Shown: piece after piece, positions 16,798-25,291 of the stretch | How the letters are laid out: each line of letters opens with the position of its first letter | Position numbering within the stretch: the first letter of the stretch is position 1 | Source of the DNA: Bacteroidota bacterium | GTDB taxonomy: Bacteria; Bacteroidota; Bacteroidia; Chitinophagales; Saprospiraceae | Reading direction: 5' to 3' | Assembly (NCBI GenBank): GCA_020160935.1 | Contig: JAIUPL010000008.1 | Span: forward strand, 169,800 to 233,799 | DNA: 64,000 bases | Program-made: the position numbers and the translations under genes | Notes under the pieces: generated by a model | What the model was told of the DNA's origin: nothing | Databases searched by the model: none | Seen by the model: only the letters and a program-made list of their open reading frames with translations

Positions 16798-17562
16798 TTA
16801 TTTATGTGCCATAGCTGTCACTGAACTAAAGCCGGCAGAATATGCAATGCTGATTGCAATCGCAGCATTAGTGCCAGGCACAGCCAACCCAAATCCATAA
16901 GCAAAAAAAGCGCTTGCCGCACCCCACAAATCGGCTTCTGCAACATTTCTCCAATTTATTCGATATTGAACAGCACCCATTAGTTCTAACTTTTCTTCAA
17001 TATCGTCATAATAACCAGAACCTCCTATAGAAACTGGGGCCCACAGGCTGGATGAATTTCTTGCAACTGAGATACAAACTAATAGGAAATCTCGATCTGT
17101 GCATTCCAAATCTTCAATAATTGATTCTTCTAACTTATCAAGTTCCTCATTTAATTCAGAAATGGTGCTAAAATTATTTAACAAATCACAAATATCATCG
17201 TAGTAGGAATATACCAGTGGATCATTAATGCTGGCAGTATGATCATTAATGTCAAAAGTTGAAGTAGCAACATTAATGATGTTAGTAACTTGATTGTAAG
17301 TCAGAGATGAGTATGCTGAAGCAAAGTTTGTTCTTAACTCAAGATCAATGTTCGTCGTTTCAAAATCATAGTTTTCAAATACATCCATAACTACTGTATT
17401 ATGCATAGTCCCGATTGATTGAATCTCCAGTGACGAGAACTCGCCTGAACATGCACCGCCGCGTTCTTGCAACTGTTTGATTTCTTTAGGAGAACTTTCC
17501 TTTATACAACCAGATGAGATAAAAAGGAGTAATGCTGAAATTGGAAATAAAACTTTTTTCAT
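16798..17562 (-). CDS. lipoprotein of unknown function in AT-rich segment
   Basis: 254 residues with a clear lipoprotein signal (KKVLFPISALLLFISSGC; Cys about 19). The middle (about 60-165) is rich in Asn, Thr, Asp and Glu, with conserved-looking Cys pairs. The last 45 residues form a Gly/Ala-rich hydrophobic stretch (GAASAFFAYGFGLAVPG, AAIAISIAYSAGFSSV), reminiscent of the glycine-zipper hairpins of bacteriocins or pore formers. I recognise no family. The base composition is visibly more AT-rich than the surrounding genome, suggesting acquisition by transfer. Confidence 0.65.
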   Translation of the reverse strand: MKKVLFPISALLLFISSGCIKESSPKEIKQLQERGGACSGEFSSLEIQSIGTMHNTVVMDVFENYDFETTNIDLELRTNFASAYSSLTYNQVTNIINVATSTFDINDHTASINDPLVYSYYDDICDLLNNFSTISELNEELDKLEESIIEDLECTDRDFLLVCISVARNSSSLWAPVSIGGSGYYDDIEEKLELMGAVQYRINWRNVAEADLWGAASAFFAYGFGLAVPGTNAAIAISIAYSAGFSSVTAMAHK

Positions 17563-17689
17563 CTTATGAATATGTTTAATTAGTTAAAAATCAAATATTT
17601 TGACAAAAATAGCCGTTGAGATTGAAGGCGGTTGTCTTGAATATAATTTTAACACATATAAATATTATAGTTTGCTATTAATGGCAAGA

Positions 17690-17956
17690 TTAGGCTACTT
17701 CCCCCAAAAATTCTTTTACAATCGCTACCATGAAATCGCGAACATCGGCAGACCGTTTTATCAGATCATACGGCAGCCGGATAATAAATTGGTGTCGTCC
17801 CTTTTCATCGACCCATTCATCCTCGTCTTAATCGGTTTCGTCTTCCGTAAACAAGAATGTGATACCTATATTCGGCAAGTGCGGGAATTGTGCAGCGACA
17901 TATTGCGTATCTACTTTGTCGGCAATTTCCTGTTCGACAATTGTTGTAACTTCCAT
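17690..17956 (-). pseudogene. third copy of the small acidic protein gene, broken by a stop codon
   Basis: Reading the minus strand from the ATG at 17956 gives EVTTIVEQEIADKVDTQYV and so on, collinear with the 88-residue proteins at 15408-15674 and 17979-18239. It carries an in-frame TAA where the paralogues have Gln in the acidic patch (ETD-stop-DEDEW against ENDQEEDEW). The rest (QFIIRLPYDLIKRSADVRDF) is intact to a natural stop at 17690. A single base change explains the loss. It lacks an adjacent anchored-protein gene, consistent with an orphan immunity copy. Confidence 0.8.
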
Positions 17957-17978
17957 ACTGGGGAATTTTTTTCAAAAG

Positions 17979-18239
17979 TTAGGACTCGCCCAATCGTTTT
18001 TTTACAATCGCTACCATAAGATCACGAATATCTGGAGCGTTTTTAACCAGATCATACGGAAGGCAAATAATAAACTGGCGTTTACCTTGACTATCGAACC
18101 ATTCGTCTTCTTCCTGATCATCGTCATCCAGGCATAAGAACGTAACGCCTACGTCTTCGCGGTGTGGGAATTGGGCGGAAACATATTGTGTATCAATTTT
18201 GTCGGAAACATCCTGGTCGACAATTTTTGCTACTGTCAT
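17979..18239 (-). CDS. small acidic protein, copy B (candidate immunity/partner protein)
   Basis: 86 residues from an ATG at 18239: VAKIVDQDVSDKIDTQYVSA, acidic patch DDDDQEEDEWFDSQG, and PYDLVKNAPDIRDLMVAIVKKRLGES. Paralogue of 15408-15674 and of the pseudogene 17690-17956. It lies 49 nt downstream of the anchored protein copy B, the same arrangement as copy A. Confidence 0.65.
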   Translation of the reverse strand: MTVAKIVDQDVSDKIDTQYVSAQFPHREDVGVTFLCLDDDDQEEDEWFDSQGKRQFIICLPYDLVKNAPDIRDLMVAIVKKRLGES

Positions 18240-18288
18240 GGGCTAAAGTTTTGTCAAAGTTAATCAGAGGCGTGATAAGAAACAAAAT

Positions 18289-18807
18289 CTATCTTAAAAC
18301 CGGGTTATAAGGTGGTCTTAACAAGCGATCTGCCTCTGGACGAGAAAGATTTTCAGGCAACATCGGGTAAGAAAACAGTTTTTGTTGTTCTTCCTTCAAA
18401 CATTCGGCTATTGAGCCTTTTAATTGTCTGATGTATGAAACGCCATTGACTTGCAAAAACTGAGCAGTATATCGCTTTTTTTCCCCTTTGATGGTGACGC
18501 CGTATTTCCACACCTCCCCTGCACGTAAAAAATATACTTGCCTATTGCTGTGTAGACACGGATAATACCCGTCATTCTGTGCTACCAGCGCATACTGCTC
18601 CGCTTCTTCCAGTTCATTCAGTTTCTTTTGTAACTGATTTTGATGTTTGGCAGTCAGTCGCGGTTCTCCGTCGATATACTCTATCACGTCGCTCCATTCG
18701 AGCGCGCACACGATCAGAAAAGCAATCACCGCAATGATAAAAGGGGAAAATCCGCCGGATTTTGTTTCTGGTGAAGAAACAGGCGGGCGAGGAGAGTTGG
18801 CTCCCAT
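18289..18807 (-). CDS. membrane-anchored protein with GIY-YIG-like C-terminal domain, copy B
   Basis: 172 residues from the ATG at 18807, matching the start of copy A; a 17-residue longer start is not conserved in copy A. One transmembrane segment (PFIIAVIAFLIVCALEW), a coiled-coil-like stretch identical to copy A, then YYPCLHSNRQVYFLRAGEVW, KYGVTIKGEKKRYTAQF, SIAECLKEEQQKLFSYPMLPEN and RPPYNPVLR. A 97-nt run (18588-18684) is identical in DNA to 16024-16120 in copy A, whereas the downstream effector-like half differs at many residues. Such a constant anchor with a varying C-terminus is typical of polymorphic toxins. Confidence 0.6.
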   Translation of the reverse strand: MGANSPRPPVSSPETKSGGFSPFIIAVIAFLIVCALEWSDVIEYIDGEPRLTAKHQNQLQKKLNELEEAEQYALVAQNDGYYPCLHSNRQVYFLRAGEVWKYGVTIKGEKKRYTAQFLQVNGVSYIRQLKGSIAECLKEEQQKLFSYPMLPENLSRPEADRLLRPPYNPVLR

Positions 18808-18866
18808 GACATAAAATTGAAGGTGTTGGAAAAAAGGATTATATGAAAGGCGGGGCAAAATAAGAG

Positions 18867-19005
18867 GATTTACGATATCAGATTACATGATGTACGATTT
18901 CCGATTGGATTGCTGATTTGGGATTGTTGATTTGGGCATCGAACGCAATCATAAATCAACAATCCAATCGGAAATCGTACATCATGTAATCGGAAATCGT
19001 AAATC
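18867..19005 (+). repeat. inverted repeat of the GATTTACGATTTCCG family
   Basis: The left arm starts at 18867 (GATTTACGAT...) and the right arm spans 18953-19005 and ends ...ATCGTAAATC; they are reverse complements except for a short internal addition in the left arm. It lies between the anchored-protein gene and the ssrA terminator. The corresponding place in the duplicated copy (about 16300-16318) has no such element. Confidence 0.85.
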
Positions 19006-19040
19006 AAAAGGCCAATTGCCCGATAATCGAACAATTGGCC
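19006..19040 (-). terminator. intrinsic terminator of ssrA
   Basis: On the minus strand GGCCAATTG pairs with CAATTGGCC (19010-19018/19032-19040), followed by TTTT (19006-19009), 7 nt after the tmRNA 3' end. The stem is kept in the duplicated fragment at 16319-16348. Confidence 0.8.
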
Positions 19041-19047
19041 TGACTTG

Positions 19048-19445
19048 TGGAGCTGGCGGGATTCGAACCCGCGTCCGGACAAAGCGCCGCAGCGCCTTCT
19101 ACATGCTTATTTCCTGATTGATTTTTCGAGCGCGGGTTGGTTCAGAAACAGACACATCCGCACCTTATCTTCTCAATTTCGCTCTCCGGCCGAAGCCCTC
19201 CGAAAAACTATCCTGCATAAGGTTGATGCGCGGCGGGTCGTAAGCAGGATTCAGACCAAAAAGGGGGACGCTGAGCGTGGCCCTTACGCGGCACAAAGGC
19301 ATTTCTAATCTAACTTAGATTAGGCAGCCATGGCATACTGAGTGTTGCCAACTATTGTTCGGTCATTATTTTTTACGGAGTAACCAACCATGCTCCGGCA
19401 TGCTTACGAAGCGACTACACTTTCCCGTCAATACCAGGCAGCCCC
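19048..19445 (-). ncRNA. ssrA: transfer-messenger RNA (tmRNA)
   Basis: 398 nt. The 5' end GGGGCTG (19439-19445) pairs with CAGCTCC at the 3' end, with a G3-U70 wobble for alanyl-tRNA synthetase and A73 at 19048; CCA is not encoded. The T-arm GCGGGTTCGAATCCCGC is canonical. The reading frame after TAGTT is GGC AAC ACT CAG TAT GCC ATG GCT GCC TAA (19349-19320), giving the tag (A)GNTQYAMAA, with the usual hydrophobic AA end for proteolysis. A short hairpin follows the tag stop. It rescues stalled ribosomes with SmpB. Its 3' end is a common island integration site, and the region beyond it is variable here. Confidence 0.95.
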
Positions 19446-19472
19446 TTTTTGAGTGATGAGTTATAAGTTATG

Positions 19473-19492
19473 AGTTATGAGCGCTCATAACT
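19473..19492. repeat. 20-bp perfect palindrome in the ssrA upstream region
   Basis: AGTTATGAGCGCTCATAACT, built from TGAGTTA units. It lies 28 nt upstream of the mature ssrA 5' end, inside the likely precursor leader. Confidence 0.6.
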
Positions 19493-19579
19493 TAATAGCA
19501 TCATGTTGTTGAATGATACGCCTTACGGACGCATTTTTTCAGAATGGTAACAATAGTGGAACAGAATCAATGAACGATG

Positions 19580-19587
19580 CAAAGGTA
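19580..19587 (-). promoter_or_regulatory. candidate ssrA -7 box TACCTTTG
   Basis: Perfect TAnnTTTG on the minus strand, about 135 nt upstream of the mature 5' end, which implies a long leader removed by processing. A TTTG lies a little too far upstream (24 nt) to be a good -33 element. Confidence 0.4.
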
Positions 19588-19617
19588 AACAAGCGTGTGA
19601 TGGGAATAGTTCAAAAA

Positions 19618-19727
19618 GTTAGGAGTTATAAGTGATGAGTTATGAGTTTTACTCACATTGCTATCGGCCACTCTATTGAAGAAGCCATTAGCAAAGTGAG
19701 TAAAACTCATAACTCATAACTCCTAAC
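19618..19727 (+). repeat. TGAGTTA-family inverted repeat, copy 1
   Basis: Arms 19618-19668 and 19684-19727. Outer parts are TGAGTTA-like units; the inner core is ACTCACATTGCTATCGGC ... GCCATTAGCAAAGTGAGT around a loop CACTCTATTGAAGAA. Homologous cores occur at 33714-33806 and 50448-50576. It lies between ssrA and the stop of the Oar-like receptor. Confidence 0.88.
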
Positions 19728-19734
19728 TCATCAC

Positions 19735-22700
19735 TCAATTAAAGATGTATCGGATGCCCAACTGAGCCTGCCATACGTTGTCGATGTTGATGCTTTTGGT
19801 GAAAGCATCCTGCAACAGAACCGTTTGGCCGTTTACAGACTGAGTGCCCATGCGATAAACCGGAATGCCGTCGGCGCCGATGCTCGCAACGGTGAGTGGC
19901 GTATTCGACGTGCTTTGCTGGCCTACGCCCCACTTGTTGTTCAGCAGGTTGGAGAAGTTGAGAATATCCGCACGAATTTGGATGGTATTCTTCTTCTCGT
20001 TGCTTCCGATTTTCACATACAACTCCTGCATAAACGTCAGGTCGAAACGAGTCAGCCACGGCAGTTTGATAGCGTTGCGTTCTACATACTGGCCACGACG
20101 GCTGTTCAGGTATTCGTTTTTGCTGATGTAAGCATCGAATGCGGCCTGTTGCTGCTCCGGAGTGAATACGATCTGGTTGGCGCCTGTTCCTACTGTAACG
20201 TTGGTGAATTTCAGGTCAGAGCCTTTGTTCGGGATGAACAGCAGGTCGTTGGTCTGGCCGTCGCCGTTCATATCGTTACCGTAGGTATACGACAGTGCAG
20301 CACCGTTGCTGATCGGAGAAGTACCGCTGTTGGATACGCAGCCGAGGGTGATTTCGCTGGCGCCGCCCAGTTTGCCACCGTAGTTGATACGGTAGTTGAG
20401 GTAGCCAACAAAGCGGTGGCGCAGGTCGTTGTCAGACAGTTGTGTGGTCAGGTAGTTCTGGCCGTAGATGGTCGGGATATTGGCCTGTACTGTGCTACCC
20501 ACAGCCTGCAGGTCGTAAGCGATGCCGTACGTGTAAGCCAGCATACCACCGAAGCCATTTGTCGGGCGTTTTTCCAGTTTCGCAGTGAAAGAGTAGGAAT
20601 AACCTTTGTTCGTGTTGGTCAGAACGAAAGCATTCGAAACGCGCGGGTTGATGAAACGGGCTACGTTTACCGTATTGGAAGCACCGCTACCCGAACTTGC
20701 AACACCAGAAGCAGGGAAACGATCACGGTTGTCAGGACCGGCGAAGTTGCGATCCGGGCCATTCAGGTTGGCGTCGATGTAACGCAGACCCTGTACGTTG
20801 CGGTTGAAAATGGCTTCTACGGTAGCCACCACACCCCAGCCAATGCGTTTGTCGATGGCGAGGTTGTTTTTCCACAAAACAGGATATTTCAGATCATCCG
20901 TAGATGCATTGATAACATACGGAGGCAGGGTAGCAATGTTGGTATTTTCAGGTTTGAAAATGCTCGGGTCGGTCGTAAACGGATAAGCCGTGGTGTTGTT
21001 GGCTGTTACCAGTGCCGTGTTTACACCGTTGTTACCCAACTGGTTGGAAACCAATACCTGCGGAATGCGCGATACGAACAGGCCCGTACCACCGCGTACT
21101 TGCAGGCTCTTGTCGCCGTTGACGTCCCAGTTGAAACCGAGGCGTGGAGAAACGAGCAGGCGTGGTTTCGGGAAAATGCTGGTATTGATGTTCAGGTCTT
21201 CACCGTTTTCATCCTTGAACGTCATGCTCGCAACGATCGGGTTGTAGAAATCTTTTGCAGTCGAGTTGTCGTACTTGAAGATGTCGCCACGCAGACCGGC
21301 CGTGATTTGCAGGCCTTTGGTTACCTGGAACTGATCCTGGAGGTACAGGCTGTAGGTGTGCGAACGCAGTACCTGCAGCGGATCGATACCGCCTGGAAGC
21401 AGCGAGTAGCGCAGGTTGTAACGAGCCACTGTTACGGGCGAAACAGGGTTGTTCGGGTCGCTCAGGAACTGGTTAGCAGCCGTTTTGAAATCCTCGATCG
21501 AGTTGTACACATACACACCCTGAGAAGACGGGAAGAATACGTTGTTCGATTTGAAGAACTCGTACGAAGCGCCCAGCGTCACAGTGTGCTTGTTCAGGTA
21601 GAAGTTGAAGTTGTCAGTAAAGTTCAAAGTACTGTAGTTCAACTGATTGCTCGGTGTGAACGGGTCGAAACCGATCGATGTGTAGGTAGAGCCGTCTTTC
21701 AGGATGTCGATCGTCGGGAACAGATCTGCTTTGTACTGGCGGTCTTCCAGTTGTTTGTTGTACGTGGCAATGAAGTTGTTGGCGAATTTGGTGCCGATCG
21801 TAGAGTTCAACTCGAATGCGATCGAACGCGTATTGTCTTCAATGATGTAGCCGGTATTTTCAGGAGAAATAGCCGTAGCGAGGTTGGTACGGTTACCGTT
21901 ACCGGCCGTATTACTACTGTTACTATTGCTGATTACCTGATCCGATTGCGAATTGTGGTGCGAGTAGCGCAGCGATGCCTTGTTGCGTTCATTGATGTTG
22001 TAGTCGAGGCGAATGATACCTTTCGTACTTTTTACATCGTTGTTGAAATTGTCGATAGCGCCCAGGTCGCGGCCGAATTTTTCTTTCATGAACGATTTCA
22101 GGTCTTCGAGGTCGGTTGCCAGCACGCGCGATACGCTACCGCTGGTTTCACCGCGGTTGGCTACCCAACTGAGCGCGGGTGTCGAACTGCCGAAGTGTTC
22201 GCCGTTGACGAAGAAGAACAGTTTGTCTTTGATGATCGGGCCACCAATACGCAGACCATATGTTTTTTCATCGATGTTCACAGGAGGCAGGTCGCGGCCA
22301 TCGGCTTTTTTGCCTACCAAGTTGCTGTTGCGAATGAGGGTGTAGGCCGAACCGGAAAATTCATTTGTGCCGGAACGCGTCACAGCATTGATACCAGCGC
22401 CTGCAAAACCCGACTGGCGCACGTCAAATGGTGCAATATTCAACTGGATTTCCTCGAGTGCATCCAGCGAAATAGCCGTGGTACCAGTACGGCCGCCTGC
22501 TTGCGCAGAAGAGCCCAGACCGAAACCGTTGTTGAATACAGAACCGTCGATGGTAAAGTTGTTGAAACGGCTGTCCTGACCAGCAAAAGAACGGCCATTG
22601 CTGTAGGCATTGTATTTGGTGATGTCATTCACCGTACGGCCGATAGTAGGAATAGAGCCGATCGTTTGTGCGCTGAACGATGTAGCAGCGCCTGTGCGGT

Positions 22701-23103
22701 CTTTACTGAAAATGTCGCCGCGTGTAGCAGTAACGGTGGCTTCCGAAAGCAATGTGCCAGATTCCTGGAGAGAGAAGTCGGCATTTGTACCGGAACCCAG
22801 GCTGGTGTACACATTTTCAAGCGATTGCGCTTCAAAACCGGTGTAACTCACTGTGATCGTGAATGGGCCGCCTACCCGTACAGCCGGCAGGGTGTAACGT
22901 CCCTGGGCGTTGGTAGCAGAGCCATAACGCGTTCCCGAAGGCGTGTGCGTAGCCACTACAGTGGCGCCTACCAGGCCTTCTCCTTTTTGGTCGGTAACTA
23001 CTCCATATATGGAAGAGGTTGTTACCTGCGCAAAGGTGGAAATAGCGCAAAGCATGAACGCAAGCGTCAGCAGCGTCCATTTCTTGAAAGTAAAATGGTT
23101 CAT
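19735..23103 (-). CDS. Oar-like TonB-dependent outer-membrane receptor
   Basis: 1122 residues. Signal peptide ([20 protein letters not shown]), carboxypeptidase-regulatory-like domain (about 30-115: [20 protein letters not shown]), plug (about 120-240: [20 protein letters not shown] ... [12 protein letters not shown] ... [16 protein letters not shown]) and a large barrel ending [12 protein letters not shown]. The [13 protein letters not shown] and [11 protein letters not shown] motifs are typical of the Oar/OmpA-like group rather than SusC. Codon choice is strongly biased, to the point that the antisense frame is open throughout, suggesting high expression. Substrate unknown. Its last codons lie next to a TGAGTTA repeat. 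Confidence 0.88.
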   Translation of the reverse strand: MNHFTFKKWTLLTLAFMLCAISTFAQVTTSSIYGVVTDQKGEGLVGATVVATHTPSGTRYGSATNAQGRYTLPAVRVGGPFTITVSYTGFEAQSLENVYTSLGSGTNADFSLQESGTLLSEATVTATRGDIFSKDRTGAATSFSAQTIGSIPTIGRTVNDITKYNAYSNGRSFAGQDSRFNNFTIDGSVFNNGFGLGSSAQAGGRTGTTAISLDALEEIQLNIAPFDVRQSGFAGAGINAVTRSGTNEFSGSAYTLIRNSNLVGKKADGRDLPPVNIDEKTYGLRIGGPIIKDKLFFFVNGEHFGSSTPALSWVANRGETSGSVSRVLATDLEDLKSFMKEKFGRDLGAIDNFNNDVKSTKGIIRLDYNINERNKASLRYSHHNSQSDQVISNSNSSNTAGNGNRTNLATAISPENTGYIIEDNTRSIAFELNSTIGTKFANNFIATYNKQLEDRQYKADLFPTIDILKDGSTYTSIGFDPFTPSNQLNYSTLNFTDNFNFYLNKHTVTLGASYEFFKSNNVFFPSSQGVYVYNSIEDFKTAANQFLSDPNNPVSPVTVARYNLRYSLLPGGIDPLQVLRSHTYSLYLQDQFQVTKGLQITAGLRGDIFKYDNSTAKDFYNPIVASMTFKDENGEDLNINTSIFPKPRLLVSPRLGFNWDVNGDKSLQVRGGTGLFVSRIPQVLVSNQLGNNGVNTALVTANNTTAYPFTTDPSIFKPENTNIATLPPYVINASTDDLKYPVLWKNNLAIDKRIGWGVVATVEAIFNRNVQGLRYIDANLNGPDRNFAGPDNRDRFPASGVASSGSGASNTVNVARFINPRVSNAFVLTNTNKGYSYSFTAKLEKRPTNGFGGMLAYTYGIAYDLQAVGSTVQANIPTIYGQNYLTTQLSDNDLRHRFVGYLNYRINYGGKLGGASEITLGCVSNSGTSPISNGAALSYTYGNDMNGDGQTNDLLFIPNKGSDLKFTNVTVGTGANQIVFTPEQQQAAFDAYISKNEYLNSRRGQYVERNAIKLPWLTRFDLTFMQELYVKIGSNEKKNTIQIRADILNFSNLLNNKWGVGQQSTSNTPLTVASIGADGIPVYRMGTQSVNGQTVLLQDAFTKSINIDNVWQAQLGIRYIFN

Positions 23104-23142
23104 ACAATAAACGGATTTGTGTGAAAGTGTAGAATCTGGCTG

Positions 23143-23150
23143 CGAAAATA
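23143..23150 (-). promoter_or_regulatory. candidate -7 box of the Oar-like receptor (TATTTTCG)
   Basis: Seven of eight matches to TAnnTTTG on the minus strand, about 40 nt before the ATG. The rest of the gap 23104-23398 is AT-rich and otherwise holds only the divergent promoter at 23358. Confidence 0.35.
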
Positions 23151-23357
23151 CGCGACCATTGTTAAATACCCATTAAGTTTGGTCGATTTTAGTGTGGAGA
23201 TTTCAGCACATAATTTTTTAAATATATGTAATTGTTTTAAAGTTTGGAATTAAATTTTGCCAGCATCCTGCTGTTGCAAACATTATCTATGAATGGGGAG
23301 AACCCTCTACAACATTGTCTGATTTATGGTAATGCAGCCTCCTTGTTATCTTTTCTC

Positions 23358-23365
23358 TATTTTTG
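23358..23365 (+). promoter_or_regulatory. -7 box TATTTTTG for the lamin-tail protein
   Basis: Perfect TAnnTTTG, 34 nt before the ATG at 23399, giving a leader of about 28 nt. It excludes the longer TTG-initiated frame starting at 23363. No -33 TTTG found. Confidence 0.5.
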
Positions 23366-23398
23366 CACCGTCACATTCTGCAAACAAATACGATGTAC

Positions 23399-25120
23399 AT
23401 GAAAAAAACAATGCTATCGCTGGCAGCCTTCTTGCTGACGCTGATGTCGCTGCGCGCTCAAATTGTCATTACTGAAATTATGTATAACCCTCCGCCATCG
23501 GGAACTGACAGCCTGGAATATGTGGAGGTATTCAACAATTCCGGTATGCCGGTCAACCTTTCGGGCTGGAATTTTACCCAGGGCTTCAATTTCACTTTTG
23601 CCGACGGCACGGTCATTCCTCCAGGTGGTTATCTGGTCATTGCACAGAATGCGCCTTATTTTGAGTCGAAATTCGGTTTCGCCCCGCTTGCAATGGGCCC
23701 AAGCAGCGCACTGACCAATACAGGTGAAGATATCGAACTGCGTGATGCCCAGGGCAATGTAAAAGACTATGTCGACTACAAACCAGCCGACCCATGGCCT
23801 GCTGCTGCCAATGGCGGTGGCCCTTCACTCGTATTGTGCGACCCCAATTCTGACAACAGTGTGGGTGGCGCCTGGCAGGCAGCAGGAACTGCTACCAATA
23901 TCGTGCTGGGTAGCATAACCGTGTTCGGAAACCCTGGCGCACCTTCCGACTGCGGTGCAGGCAGCCCGCTCGTGGCGGCCGACGACAACGTGGTGGTGAC
24001 GGCTGGCGTACCAGCCTTCCTGAATGTATTGGCCAACGACTACACCCTCAATCAGGTAGTGTCTGTAACCATTATCAATCAACCGACTCAAGGTACCGCT
24101 ACCGTAAATCCTGACTTCACCATTCAGTACACTTCTCCTGCTTCCAATTGCGGCGCCGATGAACTGACCTATGAAGTGTGCGATGCCAACGTATGCGATA
24201 CGGCTACCGTAACCATCGACCTGCGTTGCTATCCTGTCTACACCATTGCTCAAGTTACAGGTGAAAATGCCGCTGGCGCTGCCGATTCTCTGGGTGTGCA
24301 TTGTGAACTGGAAGGTACTGTATACGGTGTAAACATTCGTCCGATCAATAACAACGTATCTGCATTGCTCTTTACACTTATTGACGACAGTGGAAATGGC
24401 ATCGCTGTTTCCAGCCTCAATGGCAACTTCGGATACACCGTTACAGAAAAAGATCGTATCAAAGTGCGTGGCACGATCGGACAATTCAGTGGTCAAACCG
24501 AAATTGTGCCTGATTTTATTACCCTTGTTTCTGCCAACAATACCTTGCTGACGCCAACTGTGGTAATCAAACCAACAGAAGCGACCGAGTCGAAATTGAT
24601 TCGAATGAACAACCTGCATTTCGTAGATGTCGCTGAATGGACCACCGGTAGCGGCGGCAGCGGCTTCAACGTGCACGCTGTTTCTGCCGATCACCCAACC
24701 GATACCATTCTGATTCGTATCGACCGCGATGTAGAAACCTACAATGCGCCCGTTCCGGCCCAGCCATTCGACCTGACCGGCATTGGCGGCCAGTTCGACG
24801 CTTCGTCGCCGTTCGATGCGGGCTATCAGGTGCTGCCTCGTTACAATGCTGACATCAGTTCGCTGAATACTACGAAGGAAGTAGACTACAGCCAATACAT
24901 CATTTTGTCGCCCAACCCGGTAGTAGACATGCTCGATGTACGTTGCGCCATTTCATTTGATCAAATCATTCTGATGAATGCCAACGGCCAGCAAGTAGAA
25001 ACATTCAAACGTCCGGATCTTACGTTCGAAATTTCCATGAGCAAAATGCCTGCTGGAATGTATTTCCTGAATTTCCGCAAGGGCAACTCGTTCTGGACGG
25101 AGAAATTTGTGAAGCAGTAA
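23399..25120 (+). CDS. secreted lamin-tail domain protein with T9SS type A sorting tail
   Basis: 573 residues from the ATG at 23399 (23393 possible). Signal peptide KKTMLSLAAFLLTLMSLRAQ, then a lamin-tail domain (about 22-140: VITEIMYNPPPSGTDSLEYV ... FADGTVIPPGGYLVIAQN ... ALTNTGEDIELRD). A cadherin-like Ig domain follows (about 190-280: NVLANDYTLNQ, GADELTYEVCDANVCDTATV), then an OB-like domain (about 285-410) and a C-terminal type A sorting domain (ILSPNPVVDMLDVRC ... MPAGMYFLNFRKG). It should be exported by Sec and T9SS and anchored at or released from the cell surface; lamin-tail domains often accompany nucleases or adhesins. Confidence 0.85.
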   Translation: MKKTMLSLAAFLLTLMSLRAQIVITEIMYNPPPSGTDSLEYVEVFNNSGMPVNLSGWNFTQGFNFTFADGTVIPPGGYLVIAQNAPYFESKFGFAPLAMGPSSALTNTGEDIELRDAQGNVKDYVDYKPADPWPAAANGGGPSLVLCDPNSDNSVGGAWQAAGTATNIVLGSITVFGNPGAPSDCGAGSPLVAADDNVVVTAGVPAFLNVLANDYTLNQVVSVTIINQPTQGTATVNPDFTIQYTSPASNCGADELTYEVCDANVCDTATVTIDLRCYPVYTIAQVTGENAAGAADSLGVHCELEGTVYGVNIRPINNNVSALLFTLIDDSGNGIAVSSLNGNFGYTVTEKDRIKVRGTIGQFSGQTEIVPDFITLVSANNTLLTPTVVIKPTEATESKLIRMNNLHFVDVAEWTTGSGGSGFNVHAVSADHPTDTILIRIDRDVETYNAPVPAQPFDLTGIGGQFDASSPFDAGYQVLPRYNADISSLNTTKEVDYSQYIILSPNPVVDMLDVRCAISFDQIILMNANGQQVETFKRPDLTFEISMSKMPAGMYFLNFRKGNSFWTEKFVKQ

Positions 25121-25132
25121 TTTTGTGTTTTT

Positions 25133-25270
25133 GTGTTTTGGTGTTTTAGTGTTTTGGAGGTGCTTCGCGCTTGGTATTTAGCATAGATTCCATGTTTTTT
25201 GTTGAGTTTACCTAAAAAACTCCACATGCCGGGCGCGAAGCACCTCCAAAACACTAAAACACCAAAACAC
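25133..25270 (+). repeat. inverted repeat with perfect 38-bp arms (TGTTTTGG family)
   Basis: 25133-25170 and 25233-25270 are exact reverse complements over 38 bp. The arms are built of 8-nt TGTTTTGG/TGTTTTAG units plus an inner AGGTGCTTCGCGC. The loop is 62 nt. A single arm of the same family with a changed inner part is at 56577-56640. It fills the gap between two codirectional genes. Confidence 0.9.
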
Positions 25271-25291
25271 CCAAACACAAAAAAACATCTC

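Noticed and set aside
19825..23124. 1099-residue open frame on the plus strand opposite the Oar-like receptor
   Set aside because: It mirrors the receptor gene almost exactly, has no signal or domain, and its composition follows from the strong codon bias of the real gene, which lacks codons that would read as stops in the antisense frame.
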